64,000 bases of DNA from Tritrichomonas musculus. Lineage: Eukaryota; Parabasalia; Tritrichomonadida; Tritrichomonadidae. Of this stretch, positions 28,381 to 40,058 are shown one piece after another; the stretch's first letter is position 1, and the number at the start of each line of letters is the position of its first letter. The DNA lies in NCBI GenBank assembly GCA_039105265.1, contig JAPFFF010000048.1, positions 186,001-250,000 on the forward strand, written 5' to 3'. The position numbers were made by a program, and so were the translations under genes. Below the pieces are notes generated by a model, which saw nothing but the letters and a program-made list of their open reading frames with translations, did no database searches and had not been told where the DNA came from.

Positions 28381-29441
28381 AAAAATTGCTGAAATCATAG
28401 TGATTTTAACTCTTACTTTTTCCACATCACATTTTATTTAAGGAGGTAGAATGAAAAATTGAAAAATGAGTTTTTATGAATAAATTGGAGTTTTTAAAAC
28501 TATATATTGAATATGATATATATTAGAGAAGCAAACAATATTTGACCTTTTGATTCAAAATTATTACCTTTTTCATTGAATTTTTTTGATGTTATTCAAA
28601 AAAGTTATCATCCAATTCAAAATTTGAGGCAATTTCTATTCCGATCAAAGAAAATTTTTCACCTCACCAACTAAAAAGTTCAATCTCATATCTAATTAAT
28701 TTGACGAATACGCAATTTCGAGGAAAACTTTCTTAGAAAATTTATATTCAAATCAAACATACTTCATATTACTTTGGTCAAAATTAAATCCAAACGAAAT
28801 TAAAAAATATAAATATTTTTTTTTTAAAGGATTAAATCGAAGATATGGCTGGGACAATCCCTAAGTTTTTATATATATAATTCAAAAATCAATTTATTTT
28901 AAACAAAATCATTTGCTCGTTCAGTTGTTAGGCGATGAAAATTATATCAACTATCATGAACGATTTTTGAAAAAATATTATTATATACATAAATAAAATG
29001 GCCAAAAATATATTCCACAATTTAATTTTTCTCAAAAAAAATTTTTAAATGCCAAAATTACAATTATTTTTTATTAAATAATTAGATATAATCATGAATT
29101 GGAATGTAATTTTTTATATATTATTGGAGATGAATATAATCATCGTAATCTTTTTGGTATTTTTTTATTTTGTCATAAATATATCATCATCTCTTCTTAA
29201 CTTTTATAGTTTTTGTTGAGCAGCTTACTTAAAGAAAATGATAATTTTAATAAATTTTATCTGTTTTATTGACTTACAGATGACTTTCCTTGGCTAAAGA
29301 CAGTTTTATGGATAAAAAAGAAATCTCTCAAAAAGTTCGTTATATAACCCTATTTGGTTAACAATAAAATATAAATTCTGTTACCCTTGAGCAAATCGTT
29401 TTCAAAATTAACAAGAATGGTCAATTTTTTATTTTATTTTA
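28381..29441. other. AT-rich intergenic region
   Basis: No gene seen. The last 60 bases hold TCAATT about 20 bases before the kinase ATG, a likely transcription initiator for that gene. Confidence 0.5.
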
Positions 29442-30337
29442 ATGAGCATACCTGAGACTATTGGCAAATATACAATCGAGTATCTACTTATAGAAACAAA
29501 CAAGACATTAGTTTATAATTGTATTGATACTACCGATCAGACAAAATGTGCAATGAAAATTACAAAAGATAAAAAAATTCACGATCAATACGAACTTTTA
29601 AAACAAATAAACCATCCAAACATCATAAAAGCAATTGATTTTATACAATTCAATGATTTTTATGGAATTATCTTTCCTCGAGCTAACGACGATTTAAATG
29701 AATTTATGCTCAAATTACCATATCCTTTATCTGAACAAAAATGCCGCATCATCATGAAAGATTTATTGTCTGCTGTTCAATACTTGCATTCATCAGGCAT
29801 TTGGCATCGTAATATTACTATCGATAACGTATTAGTATTTATGCAGAAAAATGAAGAAAAGTATGCATTGGGAGGCTTTTCTTATGCTGAACATTTTACA
29901 CAAAAGATAAGTGGTGCGTTTGGAGCAAGTCAATATTTAGCACCTGAAGTAATAGAAGGAAAAGAATGTATGCTTAATATTTCTATTAATTTTTATTTTT
30001 AATTCAAATTTATTCAATAGTCTTTTGAAATTTTGAATGCATTTCAGGAAAGACGATGTATTTATTTTGAATTCAAAAATATTAATTATTAGTATTTCTT
30101 TATTTTTCCTAACACATAGATGATAATAAGATTGATTGTTGGTCTTTAGGAGTAGTCATGTATTCAATTTTGACTCAAAACTTCCCTTATGAAGAGCAAT
30201 ATAATCAAAATAAACAAGTTGACTTTGCTGGCATTTCACCAGTTGCTCAAGATTTAATTACACATTTGCTTTGTGTTGATCCTGAAGCGCGCTATAGTGC
30301 CGAGCAAGCATTAAATCATAGTTTTTTCTCTGAATAA
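29442..30337 (+). CDS. Intron-containing protein kinase-like protein (pseudokinase), 247 aa
   Basis: Two exons (29,442-29,967 and 30,120-30,337) encode a compact kinase domain. The ATP-binding Lys is in CAMKITK (about residue 39). The catalytic loop reads H122-R-N instead of HRD (WHRNITIDNV), and the DFG position reads LGGFS, so both catalytic Asp residues are missing. The glycine loop is also absent. The APE motif (YLAPEVIEG) and the C-lobe (DCWSLGVVMYSIL, SAEQALNHSFF) are kept, as in CAMK/NEK-like kinases. It is a probable pseudokinase scaffold. TCAATT lies about 20 bases before the start. The exon junction restores EGKEYDDNK. Confidence 0.85.
29968..30119 (+). other. Spliceosomal intron, 152 bp
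   Basis: The intron begins GTATGC and ends in CTAACACATAG, which closely matches the combined branch-point/acceptor block known for Trichomonas vaginalis introns (ACTAACACACAG). It separates two kinase-domain exons whose joined reading frame gives a well-conserved subdomain VIII-IX segment. It is the only intron with this signature that I found in the window. Confidence 0.88.
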
Positions 30338-30511
30338 ATAGTATCACAAATTTTGATGATATAAAATAGAATATTATTAATTGCATTCAGGAATGCTTTT
30401 TTAATCTTAAGAAAGAAAATACATATACAGTTTATTGTTACATTCAAATTTGCTTAAATCAATTATTTATAAACTTTTATTAAATTTAAATTATTTTTGC
30501 CTTTATTAGAA

Positions 30512-30582
30512 GCATCGCTGGTCTAATGGTAGAATTTCACCTTGCCAAGGTGGGGGTCCGGGTCCGATTCCCGGGCGATGCA
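30512..30582 (+). tRNA. tRNA-Gly (anticodon GCC)
   Basis: The sequence folds into a cloverleaf: acceptor GCATCGC pairs with GCGATGC, discriminator A follows, and the anticodon loop TTGCCAA lies between TTCACC and GGTGGG arms. The anticodon GCC reads Gly codons. The D arm (TGGTCTAATGGTAGAA) and T arm (GGTCCGATTCCC) contain A and B boxes. Eight T follow as a Pol III terminator. No intron. Confidence 0.95.
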
Positions 30583-30665
30583 TTTTTTTTATTAAACATT
30601 TTCAAATGTCTTCATTAAATATAATATTTATTATCATCATTTTCATATTCATCGCTGTTGTTTGT

Positions 30666-30899
30666 TTAAGATGGAACATCAAATGAAGCAATCCTCCTCT
30701 TCTTTCTAACGCAAACAAGAATATTTCTTCCACAATGTCGGAACTCGATGTTTTCAATGATCAAATTGTTGGTTTCAATGTACATCAATCTGTGGACATG
30801 AGAAGCATTTGCTTCAATGTTGCTGGCCGTTTCTCCTGGAAGTGGATAATAAAAATGTTCTTCGTCTTTTCTTTTGAATTCCAGACAAACTAACCTCAT
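30666..30899 (-). CDS. Hypothetical protein, 77 aa
   Basis: A 77-aa protein, MRLVCLEFKRKDEEHFYYPL at the start and CVRKKRRIASFDVPS at the end. Base composition is more balanced than the flanks, which argues for a real gene or a fragment of one. No family is recognised. No good initiator is seen. It lies 80 bases from tRNA-Gly, transcribed towards it. Confidence 0.35.
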   Translation of the reverse strand: MRLVCLEFKRKDEEHFYYPLPGETASNIEANASHVHRLMYIETNNLIIENIEFRHCGRNILVCVRKKRRIASFDVPS

Positions 30900-31812
30900 T
30901 ACTTTTATCTACAACACTTGATATTTGGCCTTGTTCAGGATTAAATTCGACTTGATTGGGTTGATTTTTATTCAGAAAAAGTTAGGTTATATATAAATTT
31001 TTATTATAAAAATTTCAATTTATTATTCAATTATATCAATACTATTTAATACATGAATTTTAATACCAAAATAAAACAAATATATTTGAATCAAACAATT
31101 GGATATTGAGATATTAATGTAAAAATATTCACAATTGGATATTGACCAATATTTTCAGTAAATGAAACTTTTTAACGTCTTTATTCAATTTGAAACTCTT
31201 TTATTTCAATAACTACAATAAATACAAAAACCAAAAATGTTTCCACGGATACTTGCTCAATAGTTTAATATAAATAAATAACCTGATTAATGATAATGCA
31301 TTAGATTTTTATGATATTTTAGGTTTTTCAATTTAGAAAGATTGACGGTTTAATAATAGGATCCGTTAGGTCTATTTATTAATTCGATTAAAACATTAAG
31401 ATCCTCCTAATAAAATTGGGAATCGACTAGGTAGATTTTGTAAATCAAGAATCCAAAATTTGCTAAAATTGAGAACTTAACGTATATTTTATGCTCAGAA
31501 AAGTCTTTTTTTTGAATAGATTTTTTAAAAAATTCTATACTTTTTTTTGAGAATTAAAAATATTTTATGTAAGCTCATACAATTAATTATGAGATTTTAT
31601 TTTCAATGTATTATTAAAAAATAAAATAATTGTATCATTAATAAATTAGTTGTTACTAATTACTTTAAATATAAATTAATATTTTTTGCTTTTATATTTT
31701 ATATTTTCTAAAATAATAATTTGTTTATTATTTATAGAATTGTATACTATATGTTTTAAAAATTAATGCATTAATTCAATTTTAAAAATTTCAAATAATT
31801 ATTTTTTTTAAA
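30900..31812. other. AT-rich intergenic region
   Basis: No gene, repeat array or RNA gene is seen in this 0.9-kb stretch. Confidence 0.5.
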
Positions 31813-31815
31813 TTA

Positions 31816-32661
31816 CAGTTTTTTCAACAACGTTATGGAAAAAGTTGATATTCGTTATGGAAACTTTTTCTTAAAAACTTCTTTTCTAAGAAAAATTTGT
31901 ATTCGTTATGGAAAAATATCACTAAACTTTTTCTGAGCAATTATTTTTTATTGTTATGGAATTGTAAAGTTATCAATTTTTTTACTCAGAAAATGAGATA
32001 TATCGTTATGGATAAATATGGAAATTGAGATAAAGTACAAAATTGAAAGCATTTTTTATTCAAAAAAGATTTATACTCAATACAGCATTTTCTCGAACAA
32101 TTCAATATAAATTCATGTTTATTTTCGTAATTAATGTTTCCTTATTCATGGTTTCTTATAATAAATTATCGATTTACGGTAAAACTTGTAAATACAAAAT
32201 ACATTAAACTAATCAAGGAATATCATTTCAAATAATATCATTTTCTAACATTAATCTGATATGTGATTCCTTTTTTACCAGAAGAATTATTAACAAAAAT
32301 GTCTTTTGCAAGATAATTTTATAGAAAAAAAATGTTTTAAAATTATTTTTTCTATGCATTCCTTCTTGAATTTTTCCTTTTTCACTATTTTTGCATGATA
32401 TTCTTTTCACAAAGAAAAAATTGAGAAAATTAAAAGATTTTTTTCTGAGGAATTTCCATATTTATCCATAACGATATATCTCATTTTCTGAGTAAAAAAA
32501 TTGATAACTTTACAATTCCATAACAATAAAAAATAATTGCTCAGAAAAAGTTTAGTGATATTTTTCCATAACGAATTCAAATTTTTCTTAGAAAAGAAGT
32601 TTTTAAGAAAAAGTTTCCATAACGAATATCAACTTTTTCCATAACGTTGTTGAAAAAACTG
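31816..32661. mobile_element. Tc1/mariner-type MITE with 211-bp terminal inverted repeats
   Basis: The 211-bp arms at 31,816-32,026 and 32,451-32,661 are reverse complements with a single mismatch that I can see. The element starts CAGTTTTTTC and ends with its complement, and is flanked on both sides by TA, the Tc1/mariner target duplication. The CAGT start is also typical of Tc1-like elements. Each arm holds five copies of a CGTTATGG-like motif (one reads TGTTATGG). The 424-bp centre has no transposase. It is therefore a non-autonomous, recently inserted element. Confidence 0.92.
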
Positions 32662-32663
32662 TA

Positions 32664-35044
32664 ATAATCAATTCAAAAGTTTGTTTTATATGATAATGAA
32701 AAATATAATAATATCTCCAATAATATTAAGATTTTTTATTTTATTAAAATTTATATATGAAATAAATATTATGATATATTTTATATTTTGTTATATCAGC
32801 TTTTTCATATTTTTTTTCATAATTTAAATTATCAATCTAGAATAAAATGAATAAATCATAATAATCATTTTAATATATCATAATAATCGTATTATATCTA
32901 ATTTGATGATGATAATATTATAATAATCATCAAATATTGAAAAAAAATCGTAAAAAGATTATATTTTAAAAAAGCATTATAAATAAAGAATGTAATCAGT
33001 GATTTTTATTTTAAAACAACTTTAATTAGCAATTAAATCCAATAAAGTAAACAAATATCAGTTTTTTATTTGTGAATCGTATTTTCATAATTTTAATATT
33101 TAATAATATACATAAATATGACTTAATGATAAAAGACTAAGATTTATTTTGAAATTTTAGTAAATTAATTAAAACAAGACTGTTTTAAACAAAATAAATT
33201 GAAATTTTTTTAATATAAAATTCAATTCTTTGTGAAAATTTGAATTAAAACAATATATGAACATTTTTCATATATTATAATAAATAGCAAATTAATTTAA
33301 AATTAAAATATAATATAATTATTAACATATATTAAAAATATTATAAGTATATAAATGAGTTATTTTATGTTTATATTCATAATATAAAAATGTTTCATTA
33401 TTTTGGCTTTAATTATTTGAAATATTTACAAAAAATAAAGTAATCAAAATATATATTTATTAATTGGTAAATATATTAATAATTAACTAGTATTATTTAT
33501 ATTAAATTAGTTATATAATATTAAAAAACATGTTAAAAAAATATAATAACCTCACTATAAAATTTTAATCCGTTAATTATATGTTCTGCCACTCTATATT
33601 TTCTGAATGTTTTCAAAGGGGAGTCAAAATAGGTTTTTTATCGATCAAAGAATTATGATTTATAAATAGGCAAAATAGAAATAATATGATATAATAAGAA
33701 AAAGTTAAATAGAACTTGTTGAAAAATAAAGTAGGGGAAAAAAGATAAATCAAAAAATATGAAATTTTATGAAAAAGTCAAACTTTTTGATAGAAAATAA
33801 CTTTTTTCAATTCAAAATTTTTTATCCAATTTCAATTAAATTTTATAAAATAAATTTATCATCATAATATTTATATTTTCTCTTTTTATATTCTTTAATT
33901 TTGTTTTTTATATATATATTGAAAGTATTATATAGAAATATCGTAAAAATATATTTTTTTAGTTAGGATAAAACATCAAATAAATAATAAATATTTTTTA
34001 AAAAAGATGTTAAAAAATTATTTTAAAAATGTGTTTATATAAACGTATTAGAAATATATTGAAATTAAATTATAAAATTAATAACATATATCATTAAGAT
34101 GAAATATTTTTTTAAATAGAAGTTTTTTAAAAGAAAAAAAAACAAAGAAATTTTATAATTCATGTTAGAGTTTAAATGAATCCTAAAAGCATAATGGTTT
34201 GGTATATAATGCTGGACATTAAACTAAGAAAGCATATATGAACTCTGGTATATCATCAACACCAGAAATTATCAAATAGAAATCATTTTTTTAAAACAAT
34301 TGAAATATCACAATAATCAGATTTTTTCAAATGATACATCTATTTTTTAAATTTAAATTCTTTCCATTTTCCCAGATTAAAAAATATTGATATCAAAAAG
34401 CTTTGATATACTTTTAAATCAACGTTATTATTAATATTCCTTGAAAATTTATTAAATTATCTTTGAATTTGGTGTGTAAATCAGTAATATATTCATAAAC
34501 ACCAAAAAATTCTTTTTTAGATAAATCTTTTAAAAAGTTAGTCTGAAACCTTTCAAATTTTATCCTAATCTCTGAAAAAAATTCTATTAAAGAAAAAATA
34601 ATATTCTCAAAAATAAAATAAAACAATTCAATTAAATGGTCTGGTTCGGCTCAAATTTTTTTTTTAAATGCTTGTCTTTGAAATTTATTTTTTTGTGATT
34701 ATCTTTTATTTCCTACTATTATTTTGTTTGAAGCCAAAAAATCGTAAATGCTATTTTACTTATATTTTCCAAAAATACTAATAGCAAATAGAAATATTCT
34801 TTAAGTAAATAGAAAAAACATGTTTTGCAAAAAAATCAATATAATACTTAATAAAATAATGCAATAATTAGAATATATGTTTTTATATTATTACAAAATG
34901 TATATAAATAAATATTATTCATATATATTTAATATAATTTAAGATAATTATATTTATTTAAAACAAAAAAACGTTAATATTTGAGAAAGAGATTCCCCTT
35001 TATGTTTTCTATTTTTGTGAAAAAAAAAATTTTATTTTGACAAC
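32664..35044. other. Very AT-rich intergenic region, 2.4 kb
   Basis: The most AT-rich part of the window. No gene can be supported; a 70-codon minus-strand frame at 34,414-34,626 lacks any distinguishing feature. No tandem array or RNA gene was seen. Confidence 0.5.
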
Positions 35045-38000
35045 ATGGAATTGTACCAATATGTCGCTAGACAAAAAGAATTTCATTATAACATTTTGAA
35101 TTTTATTGATAATCAGATCAGTGATTTTCAAAATTTAATAGATTTTTTTAACAAACAAAATATTTCTCAAAATCGATCAGATTTAATTCGATTATTGCAG
35201 ATTATATTATTCTTATATAAGAATCATCATCGTAAATCTGACTTTTTTGACAAATTATTCGAGATAATTTCTTATCTATCAGAAGGTATCAAAGCAATAC
35301 TTTCACCAGAAGAGCTATTTGATTTTTTTAAGGACTGCCCTCAGATTCTTGTCTATCTCCTACAGAAAAAAATACTAATACCCAATGATTCAATTTTCAG
35401 TCAAATATTTACGAAATCAGATTCGTTTGGCCGTCGCTATTACATTACTTTATATCCTGGCTATAAATCTCTTCTTAGCAAGAGCAAGCTCAAAACATTT
35501 GAAAACAAAATAATTAAAAAATTTGATAAAAATATATTATCAACGATAGAAGAAAAGCTTCGATTAGGCGAAAATGACACAGAAATCTGCACCATAATTC
35601 GCAAAGATTTGATACAAGACTTTGTTGTTTACATGAATCTCACCAATTCAAATAATTCTTTAATTAAAAAGTCACTTTTTGAGACAAATTCACTTTTGAA
35701 TGAACGTAAAAAAGTGACATATTTTGAATATGCTGCATTTCATGGCTCATTGAAAATATTTCAATACTTACTATCCAAAAATATAGAAGATTTGAGTCCC
35801 ACTTTATGGATCTATTCAATTCATGGTCGTAATGCTCAAATAATTCACCTTCTTGAAAACCATGATGTTCCCCAGCCGAAAGGCACTTTTGACCAAAAGT
35901 TTAGAGAAGCGATTAAGTGTCACCACAACAAAATTGCCAATTATATTGAAAATTTTTCATCTGATAAAAATTTTGAAAATTACCTCCGATACGCGCAAGT
36001 TTATCTTGATTGGTCTTATTTTCCAGACGATGTTGAACGATTCTTCTCACTGCCAAAAGATAGAGGAGGCCTTGATTTCTGTAATACTTTAGTTGAATTG
36101 ACTATTCCACCGACTATCACAAAAATTGGCAAATACACATTCAAAGGGTTTTCAAAACTGAGGAAAATAATGATTCCTTCTTCTGTGAAACGGATTGAAA
36201 GATCAGCCTTTGAAGACTGCATTTCATTGAGTGAAGTGTCAATTAATTCAGAGGATATTTTTTCTTCTTTCAAGTCTTTCTCAGGACCAACTGTCATTCA
36301 CTTTTCGAATGAAAAAAATGTTGTTCCCAAGAAATTTTTCTTGTCATCAACGATTCAGCAAATTTTGTTTTCATCAACAATTACGAAAATTTGTGATCAT
36401 GCATTTAGTCTCTGTGAATCACTTACACAAATAACATTTCCTGCAACAGTGACTTATATTGGAGTTGGATCTTTTAGAGGCTGCACTTCATTGACCAAAA
36501 TTTCTATTCCTTCATCAGTGACAACAATTGAAAGAAAAGCATTTTTTGAATGTAAATCTCTAACTGAAGTAACACTTCCTTCATCATTGACTGCAATAAA
36601 AGAAGATGCTTTTAATGGATGCACTTCACTTTCACAAATGACACTTCCTTCTTCATTAACTGAAATAAGTAAAAATGCATTTCATAAATGCACTTCATAT
36701 GAAGTTTCTATTCCTTCTTCAGTGAACAATATTGGCATTTATGCCTTTAGTAACAGCAAGATTATAGTTGCCGACATTCCTTGCAATTTTACTAATATTG
36801 GAAGCCACTGGTTTTTTGAATGTACCTCACTTACACAAGTAACAATTCCTTCTTCAGTGACATCAATTGAGATGGGAGCATTCAGAAATTGTTCATCCTT
36901 GACACAAGTGACAATTCCAGAATCAGTCACAACGATTGGAAAACGTTCATTTATGCAATGCCAATCACTTGTGCAGGTAACGATTCCTTCCTCTGTTACT
37001 CGAATTGAAAACCAAGCTTTTCAAAAATGCAAATCTCTGCCAGAAGTGACAATACCAAAATCAGTGACATATCTCGGCGAAGGCTCATTTGGATATTGTG
37101 AATCATTGAAGAAAGTTGAAATATTAGGGAAACTAGATAAAATTAATTCACATACATTTCTCTGTTGTCGAAGTTTAACACAAATTAATATTCCTTCTTC
37201 TGTTACAGAGATAGGTAGATTTGCTTTTAGTTACTGTGGCTTGTTTACTAAAATAGATAGTTCTTCATCAGTTGATGATGAATGTCCTTCACCATGTCAA
37301 TTAATTTTGCCTTCAACCATAACAAAAATTGGAGCTTCTGTATTTAATTGTTGGAAATTATTGACTGAAGCAACGTTACCTTCTTCATTAATTGAGCTTG
37401 GAGAACTTGCTTTCAGATATTGCCATTCATTAGTAAAATTAACAATTCCACCTTCTGTTTCCAAGATTGGAAGAGAAGCTTTTATTGGCTGTCAAAAACT
37501 GACATCTTTTACACTCCCTTCTTCATTGACTGTTATTGAAAGAGGACTATTCGTTGGATGCCAAATTCCACATTTAACAATACCTCCCTCAATAACTACA
37601 ATAAAATCAGGAGTGTTTAATAATAGTGGATTGAAAGAAATAACAATTCCTCCTACTGTGACTACAATTAAAGGCGCTGCATTTCGTTGGTGTTCAACTT
37701 TGAAACATGTGACATTACTTTCTAATATAACAGAAATCAAAGATGATACTTTTAGTGGATGCCAACTTAAAACAATTACAATACCATCTTCTGTAACTAG
37801 TATTGGAAGTGGTGCTTTCAGTTATAGTCCATTGGAAGAAATAACAATTCCTCCTTCCGTAACACATATTGGAAGCCATGCTTTTGGCTATTGTAATAAT
37901 TTAAAACGAATAACACTTTCTCCTTTAATAACTAGTCTTGATTTTACTTTTCATCTTTGTTCAGGATTAAAAGAAATTGATTTACCTTCTGGAATTACTG

Positions 38001-39700
38001 AAATTGGACATGAAACATTTACTGGATGTGAATCTTTAGAACAAATAACTTTACCTCCTTCTTTAGTTATAATTGGTGATGGTGCTTTCGATAGATGCAA
38101 ATCATTGAAAGAAATAACAATCCCTTCTTCTGTTAATTCTATTGGTAAATATGCATTTGCTAATTGCAAATCTTTAAAACAAATAACAAATCATTCAACG
38201 ATTACAAAAATATCGAAACTGTTGTTTGATGGTTGCTCTTCACTTACAGAAATACCAATTCCTTCTTCTGTGACACAGATCAACGAATGTTCATTTAATA
38301 ATTGCACTTCACTTGTTCAAATCACAATTCCTTCTTCTGTAACAAAAATTGAAGATAAAACATTTAATAACTGTTCTTCACTTACACAAGTAGCAATTCC
38401 TTCTTCTGTAACAAAAATTGGTAAAGAAGCATTTGGAAATTGTTCTTCACTTGCTCAAGTAACAATTCCTTCTTCTGTTACTGATATATTAGAGAAAGCA
38501 TTTATCAATTGCTCTTCACTTACACAAGTAACAATTTCTTCTTCTGTAACAAAAATTGAAGAGAAAACATTTAATAACTGTTCTTCACTTACACAAGTAA
38601 CAATTCCTTCTTCTGTAACAAAAATTGGTAAAGAAGCATTTGGAAATTGTTCTTCACTTGCTCAAGTAACAATTCCTTCTTCTGTAACAAAAATTGAAGA
38701 GAAAACATTTAATAACTGTTCTTCACTTACACAAGTAACAATTCCTTCTTCTGTAAAAAAAATTGGCAAAGAAGCATTTGGAAATTGTTCTTCACTTGCT
38801 CAAGTAACAATTCCTTCTTCTGTCACTGATATATTAGAGAAAGCATTTGTCAATTGCTCTTCACTTTCACAAGTAACAATTTCTTCTTCAATGAAAATAA
38901 TTAGAAAAAATATATTTGACGGATGTTCTTCACTTACCCAAGTTACAATTCCTTCTTATGTAACACTAATTGAAGAGAAAGCATTTAATAACTGCTCTTC
39001 ACTTTCACAAGTAACAATTCCTTCCTCGGTAAAAAGGATAGAAAAATATGCATTCAATGGATGCTCTTCTCTCGCACAAGTAACAATTCCTTCTTCTATA
39101 CATAAAATAGAGCAGTATACATTCAATGAGTGCACTTCTCTTGCACAAATTATATTCCCATCTAAATTAGAAACAATTGAAGAATATTCATTTGCAAATT
39201 GCTCATCATTGACTCAAATAACAATCGATTCTTCTAAAATCGAAATCGGATTGTTTGCTTTTATTAAATGTTCTTCTCTTGAGCAAATAAATATTTCTTC
39301 AATAAATGTAAAAATTGATCCTGGAGCTTTTTGTGAATGCTCAAAATTGACACAGATTTCAATTCCTTCATTGAAAGAAATCAAAAAAGAGACGTTCAAA
39401 GGCTGCACATCACTGACTCAGCTTTCAATTCCTTCTCATGTTAAAATAATTGGAGCTTATGCATTCAAAGGCTGCTCCGGTTTGCAGCAGGTAACAATTC
39501 CTGAATCTGTGACTCAAATTAAAATAGGAGCTTTCCAAGATTGTTCATCAATGCAACAGTTTTCTATTCCTTCTTCAGTGAAAAAGATTGATTCATACAT
39601 TTTATCTGGATGCTCATCATTGCAAAAAATTTCAGTTCCTTCAGCACTTAAAGTTAAATATGCTGGAATTGGCCCAGATACAAAAGTTGAATTGATTTAA
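35045..39700 (+). CDS. BspA-like leucine-rich repeat protein with DUF3447/ankyrin-like head, 1551 aa
   Basis: A very large repeat protein. Residues 1 to about 310 are helical (IRLLQIILFLYKNHHRKSDF, FEYAAFHGSLKIFQYLL) and match the DUF3447/ankyrin-like head common in trichomonad proteins. From about 340 to the end there are roughly 50 LRR_5 (BspA/TpLRR) repeats of 23 residues, consensus SLTQVTIPSSVTKIGKEAF-x-x-C. Units encoded between 38,280 and 38,880 are nearly identical in DNA, showing recent duplication. There is no signal peptide or membrane segment, so an intracellular or unconventionally exported role is likely. BspA-like proteins are large families in trichomonads, some at the surface. 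Confidence 0.92.
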   Translation: MELYQYVARQKEFHYNILNFIDNQISDFQNLIDFFNKQNISQNRSDLIRLLQIILFLYKNHHRKSDFFDKLFEIISYLSEGIKAILSPEELFDFFKDCPQILVYLLQKKILIPNDSIFSQIFTKSDSFGRRYYITLYPGYKSLLSKSKLKTFENKIIKKFDKNILSTIEEKLRLGENDTEICTIIRKDLIQDFVVYMNLTNSNNSLIKKSLFETNSLLNERKKVTYFEYAAFHGSLKIFQYLLSKNIEDLSPTLWIYSIHGRNAQIIHLLENHDVPQPKGTFDQKFREAIKCHHNKIANYIENFSSDKNFENYLRYAQVYLDWSYFPDDVERFFSLPKDRGGLDFCNTLVELTIPPTITKIGKYTFKGFSKLRKIMIPSSVKRIERSAFEDCISLSEVSINSEDIFSSFKSFSGPTVIHFSNEKNVVPKKFFLSSTIQQILFSSTITKICDHAFSLCESLTQITFPATVTYIGVGSFRGCTSLTKISIPSSVTTIERKAFFECKSLTEVTLPSSLTAIKEDAFNGCTSLSQMTLPSSLTEISKNAFHKCTSYEVSIPSSVNNIGIYAFSNSKIIVADIPCNFTNIGSHWFFECTSLTQVTIPSSVTSIEMGAFRNCSSLTQVTIPESVTTIGKRSFMQCQSLVQVTIPSSVTRIENQAFQKCKSLPEVTIPKSVTYLGEGSFGYCESLKKVEILGKLDKINSHTFLCCRSLTQINIPSSVTEIGRFAFSYCGLFTKIDSSSSVDDECPSPCQLILPSTITKIGASVFNCWKLLTEATLPSSLIELGELAFRYCHSLVKLTIPPSVSKIGREAFIGCQKLTSFTLPSSLTVIERGLFVGCQIPHLTIPPSITTIKSGVFNNSGLKEITIPPTVTTIKGAAFRWCSTLKHVTLLSNITEIKDDTFSGCQLKTITIPSSVTSIGSGAFSYSPLEEITIPPSVTHIGSHAFGYCNNLKRITLSPLITSLDFTFHLCSGLKEIDLPSGITEIGHETFTGCESLEQITLPPSLVIIGDGAFDRCKSLKEITIPSSVNSIGKYAFANCKSLKQITNHSTITKISKLLFDGCSSLTEIPIPSSVTQINECSFNNCTSLVQITIPSSVTKIEDKTFNNCSSLTQVAIPSSVTKIGKEAFGNCSSLAQVTIPSSVTDILEKAFINCSSLTQVTISSSVTKIEEKTFNNCSSLTQVTIPSSVTKIGKEAFGNCSSLAQVTIPSSVTKIEEKTFNNCSSLTQVTIPSSVKKIGKEAFGNCSSLAQVTIPSSVTDILEKAFVNCSSLSQVTISSSMKIIRKNIFDGCSSLTQVTIPSYVTLIEEKAFNNCSSLSQVTIPSSVKRIEKYAFNGCSSLAQVTIPSSIHKIEQYTFNECTSLAQIIFPSKLETIEEYSFANCSSLTQITIDSSKIEIGLFAFIKCSSLEQINISSINVKIDPGAFCECSKLTQISIPSLKEIKKETFKGCTSLTQLSIPSHVKIIGAYAFKGCSGLQQVTIPESVTQIKIGAFQDCSSMQQFSIPSSVKKIDSYILSGCSSLQKISVPSALKVKYAGIGPDTKVELI

Positions 39701-39727
39701 TAAAACTTATGAAAAAATTCATAGTTT

Positions 39728-39734
<7 letters not shown>

Positions 39735-39764
<30 letters not shown>
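39735..39764. repeat. 30-base A run
   Basis: A pure A run of 30 bases, 35 bases past the stop codon of the 1551-aa gene. It could be a genomic trace of a retroposed poly(A) tail or a simple homopolymer expansion; no other retroposition mark is seen. Confidence 0.85.
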
Positions 39765-39766
<2 letters not shown>

Positions 39767-40058
39767 AAATATTAAATATTCCAAGGTTATTTTTACAATA
39801 TTGATCATTAAAAGTCGATCCTTCTCTATGATGACAAATTGCTTTATCAAAAATTTGTTCAATATAATTTCCTTTTTTTTAAAAAAAAGCTCCAACAACG
39901 AAATGTGCAAGAATAAGATTTTTAGAAGCAAGGAAAAAATAATCAATTCCTTTTTTAATATTTTGTGTAATTCTCCTTCAAAATATTTTTCAAATCCCAA
40001 GCATTAAAAATAATCCGTGATAATCAAAAGCATAAATGAGATTTCCAAAAATATTATT

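Noticed and set aside
32228-32410. 60-codon frame in the centre of the Tc1/mariner MITE
   Set aside because: Too short, low complexity and without transposase motifs.
34414-34626. 70-codon minus-strand frame
   Set aside because: Phe/Ile/Lys-rich as expected by chance in this DNA; nothing else supports it.
36016-39408. Several 60-90 codon minus-strand frames (EEGIVICV type)
   Set aside because: They are antisense readings of the LRR_5 repeats.
39735-39764. A30 run as proof of a retroposed copy
   Set aside because: No target duplication was found, and similar runs occur without any gene next to them.
39719-40007. Two overlapping frames on both strands after the 1551-aa gene
   Set aside because: They include the A30 run or its flank and show no protein-like conservation pattern.
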